DNA from: Amoebidium appalachense
Taxonomy: Eukaryota; Ichthyosporea
Direction of reading: 5' to 3'
Assembly (NCBI GenBank): GCA_963693365.1
Contig: CAVNZM010000016.1
Span: forward strand, 5,952,001-6,016,000
DNA: 64,000 nucleotides
Shown: one piece after another, positions 1 through 22,062 of the stretch
Layout of the letters: the number at the start of each line of letters is the position of its first letter
Numbering within the stretch: position 1 is the first letter of the stretch
Notes under the pieces: generated by a model
The model's database searches: none
The model's input: the letters and a program-made list of their open reading frames with translations, nothing else
What the model was told of the DNA's origin: nothing
Translations under genes and position numbers: made by a program

Positions 1-533
1 GTTGACTTGAGAGAGATGGGAGGTAGGCACGTGACGAAGGAAGGCAGCGAACGGAGGGATGGCCATTGAACAGTAGGACTCGAAGTCTTAATGAGAGCAG
101 CCGTTTTGGGGGGGATAACTTACGGTTAGGGGGTTTTGCAGGGTTAGAAGAGTTAGTGCCCTAGGAGCAGGATGGTGCGTGGGTGTGCCGCACTTGTTAA
201 TACTTTAATTTGTGTTTTTGTTTTGGCTTTTTTGGGCTATTGTGGTTGGTTGGTGTGCGTTCCACGCAGTTTGTATGCACATCTACATGGGGACCTGGTC
301 CGAGGAGCCGAAGATATCTCCCTAAACGTTGCTGTTGAATACATCCCATCTTCAATGATTCTGCTTTACTGAGTAATATGATAGTTGCTCAGCCTGATGC
401 ATCCCTTTGTAATATAGTAGTTGAAATGTACACCCCTGATTAGCCTTGTTAAGACTTGTTGGTCTGCAAAATGTAACACGCTCCCAATGAACATGCAAGC
501 ATTCCATAATTGTACTCGTGTTCTCTCTTGCAG

Positions 534-1394
534 GGTGTCCTGGCACAAACGGCCATCGGTGGTGCAATTTGGTCCGGTGCACTTGCAACACATTTCCTTC
601 TGGGCTGCGCCTTTTTGTGGCCGGATGAGCGGGCAAGAACCCTCCTTCCAGTATATCACGCCGTAGGTTGGGGTTATCCATTGTTGTCCGGGATAGTCTG
701 CTGGGCGACGGGCCTGCTCGGGCCGTCACAACCCTGGTGTTGGATATCCATAGACCATAAGACATACAGATTTGCGCTGTTTTACTTCCCTCTGTGGGCG
801 ATTATGATTTATGTTTTCTTCGTCTCGGCCATACTCACGTACAAGTTGACGAGGACGTATGTTTTGGGCGGTGTGGTCGTCGGCGGGGTGAGCAAGATGG
901 TGATAACACAAATACTGTCGCTGAGTTTAATTTTCGTGCTCGGGTGGATGCCTGGAACTATCTACCGAATTACGAATGCATTTACGAATAGCCAGAGCCA
1001 GTTTTCCCTTGCGATGCTCCAGACGATTTTGGTGCCGCTGCAGGGGTTTTTGAATTTTCTTGTATATACCCTTCCAATGATTATCCACCAGCACAGACAC
1101 AAGCAAAATTCCCTGACGGGATATCCCATCCTGGCAGATAGATCGACCACATTTGATGTCACCAACAATAATTTCTCAGTGACAGGAAATTTGGCGCATG
1201 CGAATCAGTGTAGAGCACAGCTGGATTCAGATACCGATATGGGGGGATCGATGAAAGTTAAGGTGGTTCCTTCGGCTGCCTCCGGATCGGTGTGTCCCTC
1301 AGATAGATATTCGGTAGATATACCGGCATTGGGTCGGTCTTTTGTAAAAAACCCCACCATCAAGCAACCTACATACAATTGTGTAACTCATTGA
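534..1394 (+). CDS. cAMP-receptor-like (class E) GPCR, last exon
   Basis: Plasma-membrane seven-helix receptor of the Dictyostelium cAR/Crl type, which couples to heterotrimeric G proteins. The exon opens at a CTCTTGCAG acceptor (531-533) in the frame running to TGA at 1392-1394. Visible in order: TM3 (GVLAQTAIGG onward), TM4 (HAVGWGYPLLSGIVCW), the hallmark second extracellular loop PWCWIS followed by YRFALFYFPLW leading into TM5, TM6 (KMVITQILSLSLIFVLGWMP) and TM7, then a ~90-residue hydrophilic tail. The CWI and YRF.LFY motifs match the cAR family closely; this is family knowledge applied to the sequence. TM1-TM2 and the start codon must lie in upstream exons. I could not place them in 1-530, although 172-372 has a hydrophobic ORF. 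The ligand cannot be predicted; cAMP binding should not be assumed. Confidence 0.82.
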   Translation, partial: GVLAQTAIGGAIWSGALATHFLLGCAFLWPDERARTLLPVYHAVGWGYPLLSGIVCWATGLLGPSQPWCWISIDHKTYRFALFYFPLWAIMIYVFFVSAILTYKLTRTYVLGGVVVGGVSKMVITQILSLSLIFVLGWMPGTIYRITNAFTNSQSQFSLAMLQTILVPLQGFLNFLVYTLPMIIHQHRHKQNSLTGYPILADRSTTFDVTNNNFSVTGNLAHANQCRAQLDSDTDMGGSMKVKVVPSAASGSVCPSDRYSVDIPALGRSFVKNPTIKQPTYNCVTH

Positions 1395-1685
1395 ATCGTT
1401 GAATTCGATACAAAGATAGTTACGTATGACATTCTTACATGTTTCATTAGGTTTATTGCATCATCCACATGTATACTATATTAGGTGCCCACGGCCGCAA
1501 CTTGTTTTCTTATGTACATGTCCGACCTGAGTAAGGGCGAGCAACACAACCCTAATGTAAATTACATCATTGGATGTATTGTTATTGATTGTAAATTATG
1601 ACTGGGTGGAGGTGGGATACTGCCTATTTGGTTGTATGTAGCTAAATAGCTAAATTATGAGACTCCGCCGGGTTACCGTCTCCTT

Positions 1686-1716
<31 letters not shown>

Positions 1717-2872
1717 TACATAACTTAAGGAGCCTATAATACTTTCGAAAGATACGTAGAAAAAGCAAAAGGGGGTTTGTACGTCTTTTTTGAAAGAATC
1801 ATATACGTAGCTCGTTTAAATGAATTGCCGTGATTTATAGGCTAAGCCTTGTTTAGGCAAATTGAATCAGATTGACGTTTGGGGCCTGACCTAAAACCAT
1901 GTGATATATATGTGCTAAATGTTGTCACGTGTTGAATGCCATATATTATAATAGGGGGCCTTGATCTCTTATGTCATTGTCTGAGTGTGTCTTCCTTTTT
2001 CTTCTTCTTCTTCTTCCCCTTCCTCTTCTCGCTGTTCTTCTTTTTCTTTCTTTTTTTTTTTCTTTTCCCCTCCTTTTTTTCTTTTTTTCTTTTCTTTCCA
2101 TATTTTTTCTTAATTAAAGGCCCTCAACTCCTGCCGCATGTCTAAATGATTGCAGGCTCAGCTTGCACAGTGGCGGTATAACACGTGCACTGTGTGCTAT
2201 TATTTTTCCACCCCACTATTTATGTACCTTAAAGGTTTCCTTTTAAGTTCACGTATATCAGGATTGCCAGTATGCCCATGGCTAAATATGGGCCTGCAAG
2301 TGAAAGTGATCAAGTGATCACTAATAAAACAGTAAAACTGAACACTACCACCACGGCCGTGGCAGCCCAGTTGTGAAACTTAAGGTTGTAGATCAAAGAA
2401 AGACTTTTTGTTACTCGTTGTCATTTGCCATTTTCGGCTTAATTAAACCAACCACCACTTCTCCCATCAGTCCCATGCTATTTAGCTTCTGGGCGCTGAC
2501 CACCTGAAAGCCACATTTTTGAAATGTGTCTCACCAATGAAGAGACTCAATCAAATGGGTCGCATTGCGGAATTTGATGTCGACATACGACAGGGCCAGC
2601 TTCAGACCAGCCTATTTTCACGCCTTTTTCAGGGTGACCACACGGCGTCTTGGAAATTGTGCACAGAATGACGTCACCAATGTGGCTCGCCGCCCAGCGG
2701 CTAAAATGGGAGTAGCAATGGTTGCCTTAAGGTGGCCACGGTAGGCAACGAATTACAAGCGGCTGTTGGTGGCACGGGGTTTTATTCGTCTGCCAGCAAA
2801 ACAATATCATGAAGGCTTCGTGACCGGTATGATATTGGGCTAACAGGATGAATTTTCATTCGAAATTGTTAG

Positions 2873-2961
<89 letters not shown>

Positions 2962-3514
2962 CTCTACAATTGAAACTTAAATTTACGGTAGATAGCTAGC
3001 TAATAATATTAGTCACAACTGCCCAATCACTAGGCTACCAGATAATCTAAATCATTCGTGAATGAATATATATCCCGTGGAATACAAACGCTGGAATATC
3101 ACCGCTAGGAAACAGCTATCTCTTTTTGGGAAAGCTACCGTTACTACGTACGACCATTATGGACGATGTTGAAGGGCAATATCTCAAATTAATCACAATT
3201 TATAGTAACTGTTAATTTGTCACAGTTTCTACGTACGACCATTATGGAAGATTTTGAAGGGCAATATCTTAAATTAATCACAATTTATAGTTAATATACC
3301 AGCCCAATATTTTTTCTTCTTCTAAGTGATCGTGATTACTTTCCCATTGCTTTGCTATCCGGGTATCATCACGCTCACGACCACACACGAATCTTTCGTT
3401 AAGTGGATTCATCAAATATGAACCCCAGAATGAGCAAAGAAATTTGGTAAAGCTATCAATTGATCAGAACGACACACGGATATGTACGCACGTCAAAAAC
3501 TTAAAAAAAATTAC

Positions 3515-3548
<34 letters not shown>

Positions 3549-3597
3549 CACACAAACACAAACACAACCCACACAACCCCCTCCCCCCCCCCCCCCC

Positions 3598-3636
<39 letters not shown>

Positions 3637-3734
3637 ACACACACCCACACACACCAGCACACGCCCCTCCTCCCCTGAACATTATTGCTGATTAAAAGAA
3701 AAAAAGAAGGAAAACAATATTTACCTCAGATCAC
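1395..3734. other. Intergenic stretch without a recognisable gene
   Basis: This lies between the GPCR stop and the NMRK stop on the opposite strand, so it is a convergent 3' intergenic region. It is AT-rich unique sequence interrupted by a poly-G run (about 1689-1727), a CT-rich tract (about 1992-2110), a (TG)n plus poly-G block (about 2877-2960), and a poly-C/CA/poly-A block (about 3516-3650). No reading frame here resembles a protein once repeats are excluded. Confidence 0.6.
3144..3290. repeat. 85-bp tandem duplication (about 1.7 copies)
   Basis: The segment starting CTACGTACGACCATTATGGA at 3144 recurs at 3229. The copies share GAAGGGCAATATCT and AAATTAATCACAATTTATAG with only a few substitutions. 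The second copy is truncated at about 3290. It lies in the convergent intergenic region and has no coding content. Confidence 0.85.
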
Positions 3735-11438
<7,704 letters not shown>

Positions 11439-12879
11439 CTTTCGTATCACAAGAATCAACCTTAATTGTCACTTTCGATATATGCACAGCATATTCCGCT
11501 GGCCCGTCCAACTTGTTGACCCAGCTTGCTCATCCGACGTTTCCCCGACGTTTCCAGGGTTTCAGGAGATACAGAGATCTTAGGCCCCAAAAGTTCTTTT
11601 TTTGTCTCTTGACTGGGATGTATTGAGCAGTTGATACGAAGGCAACGTGCAGCCACAGGCTACATGACCACCAGAATAACCAAAATCGAAAAAACCAACC
11701 TGACGAAATAAAATAAAACAACAAGGGACCAAAGGACACCAGCTGGCAAAGGTACAAGCGCACGTGTATGCGTGGAACTAGTTTGCTCCAACTAGTCAGA
11801 TGCATCGATGTTGACCAGACCACACTCCGCAAGAAGACATCATTACTGCTGCTTCCCGACAGGCCCCCCCCCCTTTTTTTTTTTTGACCCAGGGCCAAAA
11901 GTCCCGATTACAAAATGTTTTCTTTATTTCCAATTCCAAAATTCCCAGTAACAATTAGCGAATTTGTTGTTATACTACCTGTGTACAGTGTGTACAGTGT
12001 ACAGCGTGGGCCTGTAACGAGAATTCTCTTTATGCGGCTCTAGCTAAGAGCCTAAGTTCCAACTTATTATATATTGATAATTCAAACCTGTTGCTGAAAC
12101 ATTGTATTGTATTTGCTATGAGCACATCAATAAAGTCATTATAAAAAAAGTATTTGCAAATTTTGCGATCTTCTGATTCAGGAGTGTTGGGGGATCTGTT
12201 TTGGCGCGAAAGTTTCCATGCGTGACGAGTCACTCAGACTGGGCCCTACGACGCCGCGTCAGAGCTCGCCGCGTGACGGCGAAGTGTCCCCGGTACAGTA
12301 CTGTCCCTGGTGTAACCCACCCACACAAGTGCACACAAGCGTACAGTGCGTACAGCCTAGCTGAGCCAGCCTGGCCAACGCCGGCGCCCCTGATCCCAGA
12401 CCGTCGATGCTGAGCCCAGTCTGGGTCGAGATACGGAGACACATCTACAACATGCACACGAGGTCTTGCAGATGGGTCACAGGTTGAGACATAACCCGAG
12501 AGTCTATAAAGAACACATAGCACACAGACCACAACAGAGAACCCACCGAGGACCACAGCCACACATCTAACATAACATGGCGGGTGCAAGGCGCGCACGG
12601 GCGCGGGTGCAAGCGGCGGACGCGGGTCCAACTGGCGCGGGACGTGCGGGTACAGGAGTCGGAACATGGCATAAAAAGCTGCTGGTGTCGCGTTTGTTGC
12701 CACTTGCAAGCTAAGACTCCTTGTCAGTTTAACGTCGTGCAATTTCAACATGTTCTCATTGTCAGTCAATCTCTTCCGGTGAACTGACCGGCTGGGGCCG
12801 CGCGGCACCTGCGAGCCAAATCTCCACGTAATGCGAGGTGTGATGTCTACGGCCAGTTGCCAAACATGAAGTTTACACA
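11439..12879. other. Upstream region of NMRK; no supported gene
   Basis: Largely unique sequence upstream of the kinase start codon. It has a T-run (11873-11885), a TGTACAGTGTGTACAG duplication near 11981-12002, and a shift to GC-rich sequence after about 12200. A 232-codon frame on the minus strand (12230-12928) has no recognisable motif and is Arg/Pro/Ala-rich as expected for a GC-rich shadow frame. The NMRK promoter should lie within the first few hundred bases, but I see no clear TATA box. Confidence 0.45.
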
Positions 12880-14189
12880 GTGATGAATGGGGCCTACCAG
12901 CTTGGCGGCCGCATGTACCATTTTCCAACCGACATGGGCTTCCCTGGGCCTAACGCCTACAATTCCGTTGCCGCCCTTTATGGTCGGGCCATCTGCAGCA
13001 ACTGGCCGACAACCCGCGTGCTTTCGGGGCGTTGTGTCCCATTATGGAGCGCGCTGTTCCATTCGGGATTGGGGCAGTGCATGATGATGCTTGCGCTGGC
13101 ACTGCTTGCCTTCTGCCCACCCGTTGTGCAGTTTTCGGAGCAGGCACGTGCACCAATCCATCCTTTACAACTCTGGGACCATTCTGGGCTTTGGTTTTGA
13201 TGCTGCCCTCAACACAGCCGCCATGACGCAGATGACGCGTACGGGTCCGCTCTTCATGAGTGCGCGGGACTTCCTACTGCTGGGGTGGCATCTTGCCGCC
13301 GTCGCTGAGTCGAGCACGCCCACGAACGATGACTCATTTGCCATGTTTGGAAGTGGTGAACTCAACTCCAACGTTAGCAACTTTGCTGATGTTGATGTGC
13401 TGACGCATATCTACGTCCCTGCATTAAACAGCAGTGAGGTGTTGACTTCGAATTCTACTAGGATTGGGGAAGCAACGGCTTCCGTGTGGGTGTTGCGCGA
13501 CATTAAGGTCAGCACCGCAGACGTTCGAGGCATCACGACCGACGTCGAGGTCTCTCCGGACCCAACTGTGGTCAAGTACTTCAACAACTTACCGGCGCAC
13601 CGGCAACCTCTGCCCCAGGCCTCTTCCACCTGATGCCGGCTGTCATTTGTGGGGGGGCATATTCTTCACCGCAGCTTCACCTGTCGCTCTTGCCTGCCAC
13701 CTTCCTCGCCCCTCCTCTGGAGCCCGTTGCCGTCCCCGTCTTTCGCGGCTGCTTCAGCCTCGACTCCGCCGGCCCCACAAGTTCCCCGAGCACTGCCCCA
13801 ACCCCTCTCGTCACTGATCCCGTGGCACCTGGAAGGATCCACCAAAAACATATAAGGATCCGGCCGAAGCCTACGTCAGGAGCAGAGCCCACGTCAAGGG
13901 AAACATCGGGGAGTTTTGCAAGCATGTGCTGGAGGGTAGGCCTGACCTCGTGACTAACCACCTTCTTCGAGACGTGGTACACCATCTGGTTGGTAGGCCC
14001 GGCGTGGTGGGCGCCAAAGATCTTAAGCAAACACCAAGTGCAATCAAAAGCCGACAGTACCGAAAAAATGAAAAGCAGATGCTGTCTCGGGTGATGGCCT
14101 ACTACCAGCAGAAAAGTGGCCCCAGCGAGGGTGATGTCAAGGTGAAGAAGTGGATGAAGAAGAGAGTGGCGGGACTCCGTGGCTTGTAA
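12880..14189 (+). CDS. Unidentified repeat-free coding-like island with frame shifts
   Basis: The product is not recognised. The plus strand holds three successive protein-like stretches. Frame A (12880-13200) begins MNGAYQLGGRMYHFPTDM. An overlapping frame (from 13032) is rich in Cys/Gly (GAGTCTNPSF). A third frame (13091-13633) contains LGFGFDAALNTAAMTQMTR and RDFLLLGWHLAAVAE and ends at 13631-13633. A basic frame near 13840-14189 contains EGRPDLVTNHLLRDVVHHL and stops at TAA. The first three read as one protein only if two frame changes are allowed, near 13035 and 13175. That would mean sequence errors, small introns or a decayed gene. No intron-type repeats occur here, unlike the rest of the window. 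It could be a mobile-element gene or a degenerate host gene; function unassigned. Confidence 0.35.
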
Positions 14190-14531
14190 AGCCAAGTTGC
14201 GCCGGGGCGCCATGATTACACTATCTGTACGGATCTAATAATAGTGCCGTGTCCGGCGCCACAAATACTATGTACATGGCATAAGTCTACATTCGGTACT
14301 TAAGTGAATCGGTCTCATGGCGGTGTAGTTTCCATCGTCTTTTTTGTTTGTTTGTTTGTTTGTTTGTTTGTTTTTTCAAGTTGTTTTTGGTTTCAAGTTG
14401 GTGGTGATGGTCGTGGTGGTGGTGGTGGTTGGGGGGGTGTTGCGGTACTGGATGTACCGTGAATCGGCGTACCCCTACGCTGAGTCACGCCAGGTACTCA
14501 GTGCCCCCCCCCCCCCCCCCCCCCCCCCTCC

Positions 14532-14571
<40 letters not shown>

Positions 14572-15454
14572 CAACCACCAACAACAACTGTTACAACAAC
14601 AGGGGGGGGGGGGGGGGGGGGTTGGAGTACACTGGTACTCTCGACTTGCAATGTCTGTTAGAGAAAGTTTCTGAGCAATTGAATAATTGTTTCAACACTC
14701 ACTCGAGTGCATAAATTGTTTACGATCATATTCATATATCATCCCCCGGGTAGTTATACGTTTGAGTCAAAACTGTACCGGTGACGTGCTTCACTAGCAA
14801 CGTGCTAATGAATGGCATTAATTAATATTCCCGGTTCAGATGATGTCATGTCTATATTTGCCACAGAATTCTATTCATAGAATGGTAGTGTGCTTTATTC
14901 CCGAGTATTCTCAGAATATGTTAAGTTGTTTGTAGTAAGTTGTAAGTTTAACTGCAATTGGTGTGTTAAACACGTTTATTTGTGTGCTTTGGTTGCAAGG
15001 TAACTAGACACTCAACGTGCCTGGCAGTTAACTTTTATATTTGTAACGACTTATTTCCATTGTGCTCTCTTTTCGGCCATGCGGTACATGGCCCACCACC
15101 AGGGTGCACACGAGGCCACCATGTGGTGGCCAACGACTATATAAAGCAGTGCCTCCCATGCCACAATGATGGGAAGCAGAACGTTTGATTTACACCTTTC
15201 TGTTGTCGTTTTCAGTGCACAAAACACATAAACTAGTTACCCATCATATGTACACGACACTACTAGTGTCTGACAAAGTTTACAGTTGCAGCAACTACAG
15301 GGGCCACTCAATTTTAAGATAACAGGTAAATACGGTTAAGGGTCTAACATCTTAAGGTTTCTCGGCCGTAGGGTTCATTATCTTATCTTCCCCCCCCCCC
15401 CCCCCCTTGGGTCCTTCCTCTGGGCTGCGGGAGTTTTTCTTTTTTCCCTGGGGG

Positions 15455-15493
<39 letters not shown>

Positions 15494-15503
15494 CGGGGGT
15501 GTT
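14190..15503. other. Intergenic stretch, no gene seen
   Basis: AT-rich unique sequence. Simple repeats include (GTTT)n at 14346-14372, a poly-C plus (AAC)n block at 14503-14592, poly-G at 14602-14621, and C/G blocks at 15390-15406 and 15451-15493. No frame shows protein-like content apart from repeat translation. Confidence 0.6.
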
Positions 15504-15603
15504 GCAGGAAAATCACGTGTCCAGGAAATTCGTACTCCCCCTAAACCCCCGTTCAGGAAAATCACGTAACCCGCCTATATGTTGGATACGTGATTTTCCT
15601 GGA
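15504..15603 (+). mobile_element. MITE-like ~100-bp element, copy 1
   Basis: It starts CAGGAAAATCACGTGTCC and ends GGATACGTGATTTTCCTG, giving 18-bp terminal inverted repeats with one mismatch. A third CAGGAAAATCACGTAACC sits internally (about 15554). A near-identical copy lies in the opposite orientation at 18604-18707. Poly-G and C/(TG)n runs border it, so target-site duplications cannot be recognised. It is short, palindromic at its ends and non-coding, as in non-autonomous inverted-repeat elements. Confidence 0.75.
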
Positions 15604-15622
15604 CCCCCCGCCCCCCGTCCCC

Positions 15623-15696
<74 letters not shown>

Positions 15697-15973
15697 GGAT
15701 ATGCTGATAGTTGATTAATTAGTTTGAGTTCACTTACTTAATTTTTTTTTCATCAATTTTCGATCACATTGCCATGGCTATTCACGAAGGCCCGGGTGTG
15801 TGTATGAGTGAACATATGCGATACATATGTGGTGCTGGGCACCAGGAAAGAAATCTTATTGGGTTGAGGGAGTGGCCAATAAACGTGCAATGATCCCATC
15901 GATCATCCCGTCACCAAAGCATGTTTCATGAATCGTCAACTGTGTCTGCACTGTTTTTTGTCTGTGTGTGTTT

Positions 15974-16005
<32 letters not shown>

Positions 16006-16409
16006 ATCATGTGATTGTTATATGTGTGACAAAACTGTGTGTATGAGGGGGGGGGGGGGGGGGGGGGCTGAATAGAAACCACGGTAATCACTCATACATT
16101 AAGAGTGCAGATATCCAGATGGATTAATATATATAGCAATTTCAAGAGAGCAGTGAGCCAATCGTGAATGTTCACGAATCAGTTCGTGGATAACTGGGAC
16201 TGTTTAGGCTCTATGACTTTTCAACATCACTGACTTACGGAACACACATAATGATTGTGCAAGGAACCACTTTATGATCCACGTCGCCCGTCTTCAATTT
16301 GAAACACGTTCATCCAGGAACGTGGGCCAGATTAGCATTCCCATTACAGATATAGTGCATGCGTTGGACTCGTTTCGGTTTTCAAAAAGTCAGCATTTAT
16401 AAAGCATGT

Positions 16410-16455
<46 letters not shown>

Positions 16456-16459
16456 TCAC

Positions 16460-17038
16460 TCACTCACACACACACTCACACTCACACACGGTGGAGTGTG
16501 GAGTGATACCGCCGATTGTATTGGATGATGACCTGATCAAAAAGCTTGCCAGGTTCTGTGTAACCGGAAAGTATCGATCGAGCGACGGGTCAGCAGCCAA
16601 CGCGGTCTCCAGCAACCCACGTATAGTGCGGTGCAGACGCTCGATCTCACCATGCCCCTGGGGACTGAATGCTTTGAGATTCATGATAGTGATGCACCGC
16701 TGCGTACACCATGCCCTGAACTCGTTCGATACAAAGCTGCCGCCGTTGTCGAGCCACAGTTCAATGATATCGGTGTCCATCAAAATGCGCTCCAGTAATC
16801 GGATAACTTCCTCTGTGGTTTCCGCTACCGGTATCCCCCACCCATACTTGCTGTGATGGTCAATGCCCAAAAGCATGCGCCGTATACGCGTTGTAGGGTC
16901 TTCTGGACACCCACTGAAATCCAGGAGAACCTGCCAGGGTCCGAATTTAATGTCAGCGTGCCATTTCCATCAAACTTTTAATAGGCGAAAGGTCTATCGT
17001 AATGGGCAAACGGTCTCCAAACATCCACCTTTCCTTTT

Positions 17039-17097
<59 letters not shown>

Positions 17098-17430
17098 TTC
17101 CCCTCCCTCCCACCCCAGCTTTCACCTTCCCACACATGTCCAACTTACGATTAGTCCTGGCCTGTCGGCAGTAACAACCGTCCGTGGTTGGGGCTGCGCA
17201 GGGATGGTTTTCCGTATCAGGCATGCAGCACAGTTCCGGATTATTTTATCCATCAGTGCACGAACATTCCCCATAACAAGTGAGTACGGTGCATTGAAGG
17301 CAGCCATCGCAGAATCCCGGCCTAAGTGCCCCAGGCCGTCTGAGTCAGATGTGTGGGCGGCAAAGAGCTTTGAAGCGACTCATTGGCCCTCAGAACTCGT
17401 GTGGATAGCGCTGTTTCGCCAGTACCCTCC
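16460..17430 (-). mobile_element. Retroelement-type integrase (HHCC zinc finger plus D,D35E core), two-part remnant
   Basis: The upstream part (17430-17149) encodes GHLGRDSAM, then a spaced region ending NCAACLIRK, typical of the integrase zinc-binding domain, up to a GTAAGT donor after 17149. An intron with a 57-base poly-C tract (poly-G on this strand) follows. The core resumes at a GGCAG acceptor (exon from 16930): VLLDFSG (first Asp), LLGIDHHSKYG, LWLDNGGSFVSNEF (second Asp), and GHGEIERLHRTIRG with a Glu exactly 35 residues after the second Asp. The D,D35E triad is therefore intact. The family resembles Ty3/gypsy (Metaviridae) or Ginger-type integrases. An in-frame TGA lies upstream of the zinc finger, and the C-terminus runs into a (CA)n microsatellite at 16412-16490. 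No reverse transcriptase or RNase H is seen nearby. It is either a degraded element or a domesticated integrase gene. Confidence 0.72.
17041..17097. repeat. 57-base poly-C tract
   Basis: One of the longest uninterrupted mononucleotide runs in the window. It lies in the presumed intron of the integrase gene, reading as poly-G on that gene's strand. Confidence 0.95.
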
Positions 17431-17503
17431 CTGAAAAACATACATTATAAATTGGTTAAAAGATATTCTACTTAACAACAACAACCCCCCCCCCCCCCCC
17501 CCC

Positions 17504-17671
17504 GTTTCCGCGGAAACAGTGACGCAATTATGACGTCAACGATCTACTCTGTTTCCGCGGAAACAGTGACGCATTTATGACGTCATCGATCTACTCTGTT
17601 TCCGCGGAAACAGTGACGCAATTATGACGTCATCCATCTACTCTGTTTCCGCGGAAACGGTGACGTCATCG
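17504..17671. repeat. 47-bp tandem array (3.6 copies) carrying palindromes and CRE sites
   Basis: Units start at 17504, 17551, 17598 and 17645 (partial). Each opens with the perfect palindrome GTTTCCGCGGAAAC, followed by GTGACGC and TGACGTCA, the consensus palindromic cAMP-response element bound by CREB/ATF bZIP factors, then GATCTACTCT. Copies differ at only a few positions. The array lies about 75 bp upstream of the first recognisable integrase exon on the minus strand, and about 240 bp downstream of an unrelated minus-strand exon. The regulatory role is inferred. Confidence 0.85.
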
Positions 17672-17908
17672 TTTTTTATGGTGTGTAAACCCCTTTTTGG
17701 TGTTAAATTTTTCTTTTGAGTGTTAATTTTTTTTTTCTTCTTTTTCTGAAATCAAATTCGAACCATTCAACACTGCCCCAAATAACCGATTTAATCCATT
17801 CTCAAATTGAAAAAAAATAATAATTGTGCATGCTTGCAGTCAAACTTGATCCAATCGATAATGTAATATTCGAATAGACATACATTCCTTATTTGCCATC
17901 ACTGATAA

Positions 17909-18116
17909 TTAAATATAAGGCATTACTGTAATGTAATCCCACCTCTCCAATAGATGACCGGTGTTACAGTCAAATGTAACATTCCGCACCTTGCGCGAGG
18001 GTGAGACGTATTCTTTTAACCACTGGACGCTGTAGATGTGATCGCCAGTGACATAGGTGTCAAATTCACGACAATATTCCCCATCACGAACGGCACTGAC
18101 AAGCTGTACATATCGG
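17909..18116 (-). CDS. Unidentified 3'-terminal exon
   Basis: The product is not recognised. After a (CA)nAAAACAG acceptor (just above 18116) the frame reads SRYVQLVSAVRDGEYCREF and continues through GDHIYSVQWLKEYV and FDCNTGHLLERWDY to TAA at 17909-17911, about 69 residues. The composition is protein-like (W, Y, C, E, K well mixed) and the exon is repeat-free. No upstream exon could be placed across the poly-C and CA/GT blocks at 18250-18720. It might be the end of a host gene or part of the same mobile segment as the integrase. Confidence 0.45.
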
Positions 18117-18119
18117 CTG

Positions 18120-18183
<64 letters not shown>

Positions 18184-18248
18184 TCTGTGTCTGTGTGTGT
18201 ACAGCCCGCAAAGAGGTCCCTTAATGTTAGTAATCTCATCATGTTCCA

Positions 18249-18284
<36 letters not shown>

Positions 18285-18490
18285 TGCCCCCTTCCCTTAT
18301 CCCTTCCCCATGTCACAGCCAGAACGTAAACGCGGAGGTACCCCTAGCGTGATTATAGAAGTCATTCACCCCTACATTAATCCTCAGCACACAGTCCTTT
18401 TCGTCCCCCCCCCCCCCCCCCCCCCCCCCCACCCCCCTTCTTCTATGTGCAGGCAAATGCACATGGCACACACACACACACACACACACC

Positions 18491-18584
<94 letters not shown>

Positions 18585-18603
18585 GAGGACGGGGGGGGGG
18601 GGT

Positions 18604-18707
18604 TCCAGGAAAATCACGTATCCAACATATAGGCGGGTTACGATATTTTCCTGAACGGGGGGTTTAGGGGGAGTACGAATTTCCTGGACACGTGATTTTC
18701 CTGCAAC
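18604..18707 (-). mobile_element. MITE-like ~100-bp element, copy 2 (inverted)
   Basis: Reverse-complement copy of 15504-15603. It differs at the internal arm (CGATATTTT in place of CGTGATTTT) and by one extra G in a G run. The termini are again CAGGAAAATCACGT and ACGTGATTTTCCTG. The two copies enclose 3.0 kb that contains the integrase and the CRE array. Confidence 0.75.

Positions 18708-22062
<3,355 letters not shown>

Noticed and set aside
12230-12928. 232-codon minus-strand ORF
   Set aside because: GC-rich shadow frame with no recognisable motif, splice pattern or homology that I can name.
14503-14592. (AAC)n as a polyglutamine/asparagine coding tract
   Set aside because: No flanking open frame with protein-like content; simple repeat next to poly-C.
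17504-17671. CRISPR-like direct repeats
   Set aside because: Units are contiguous tandem copies with no unique spacers, in a eukaryotic context.
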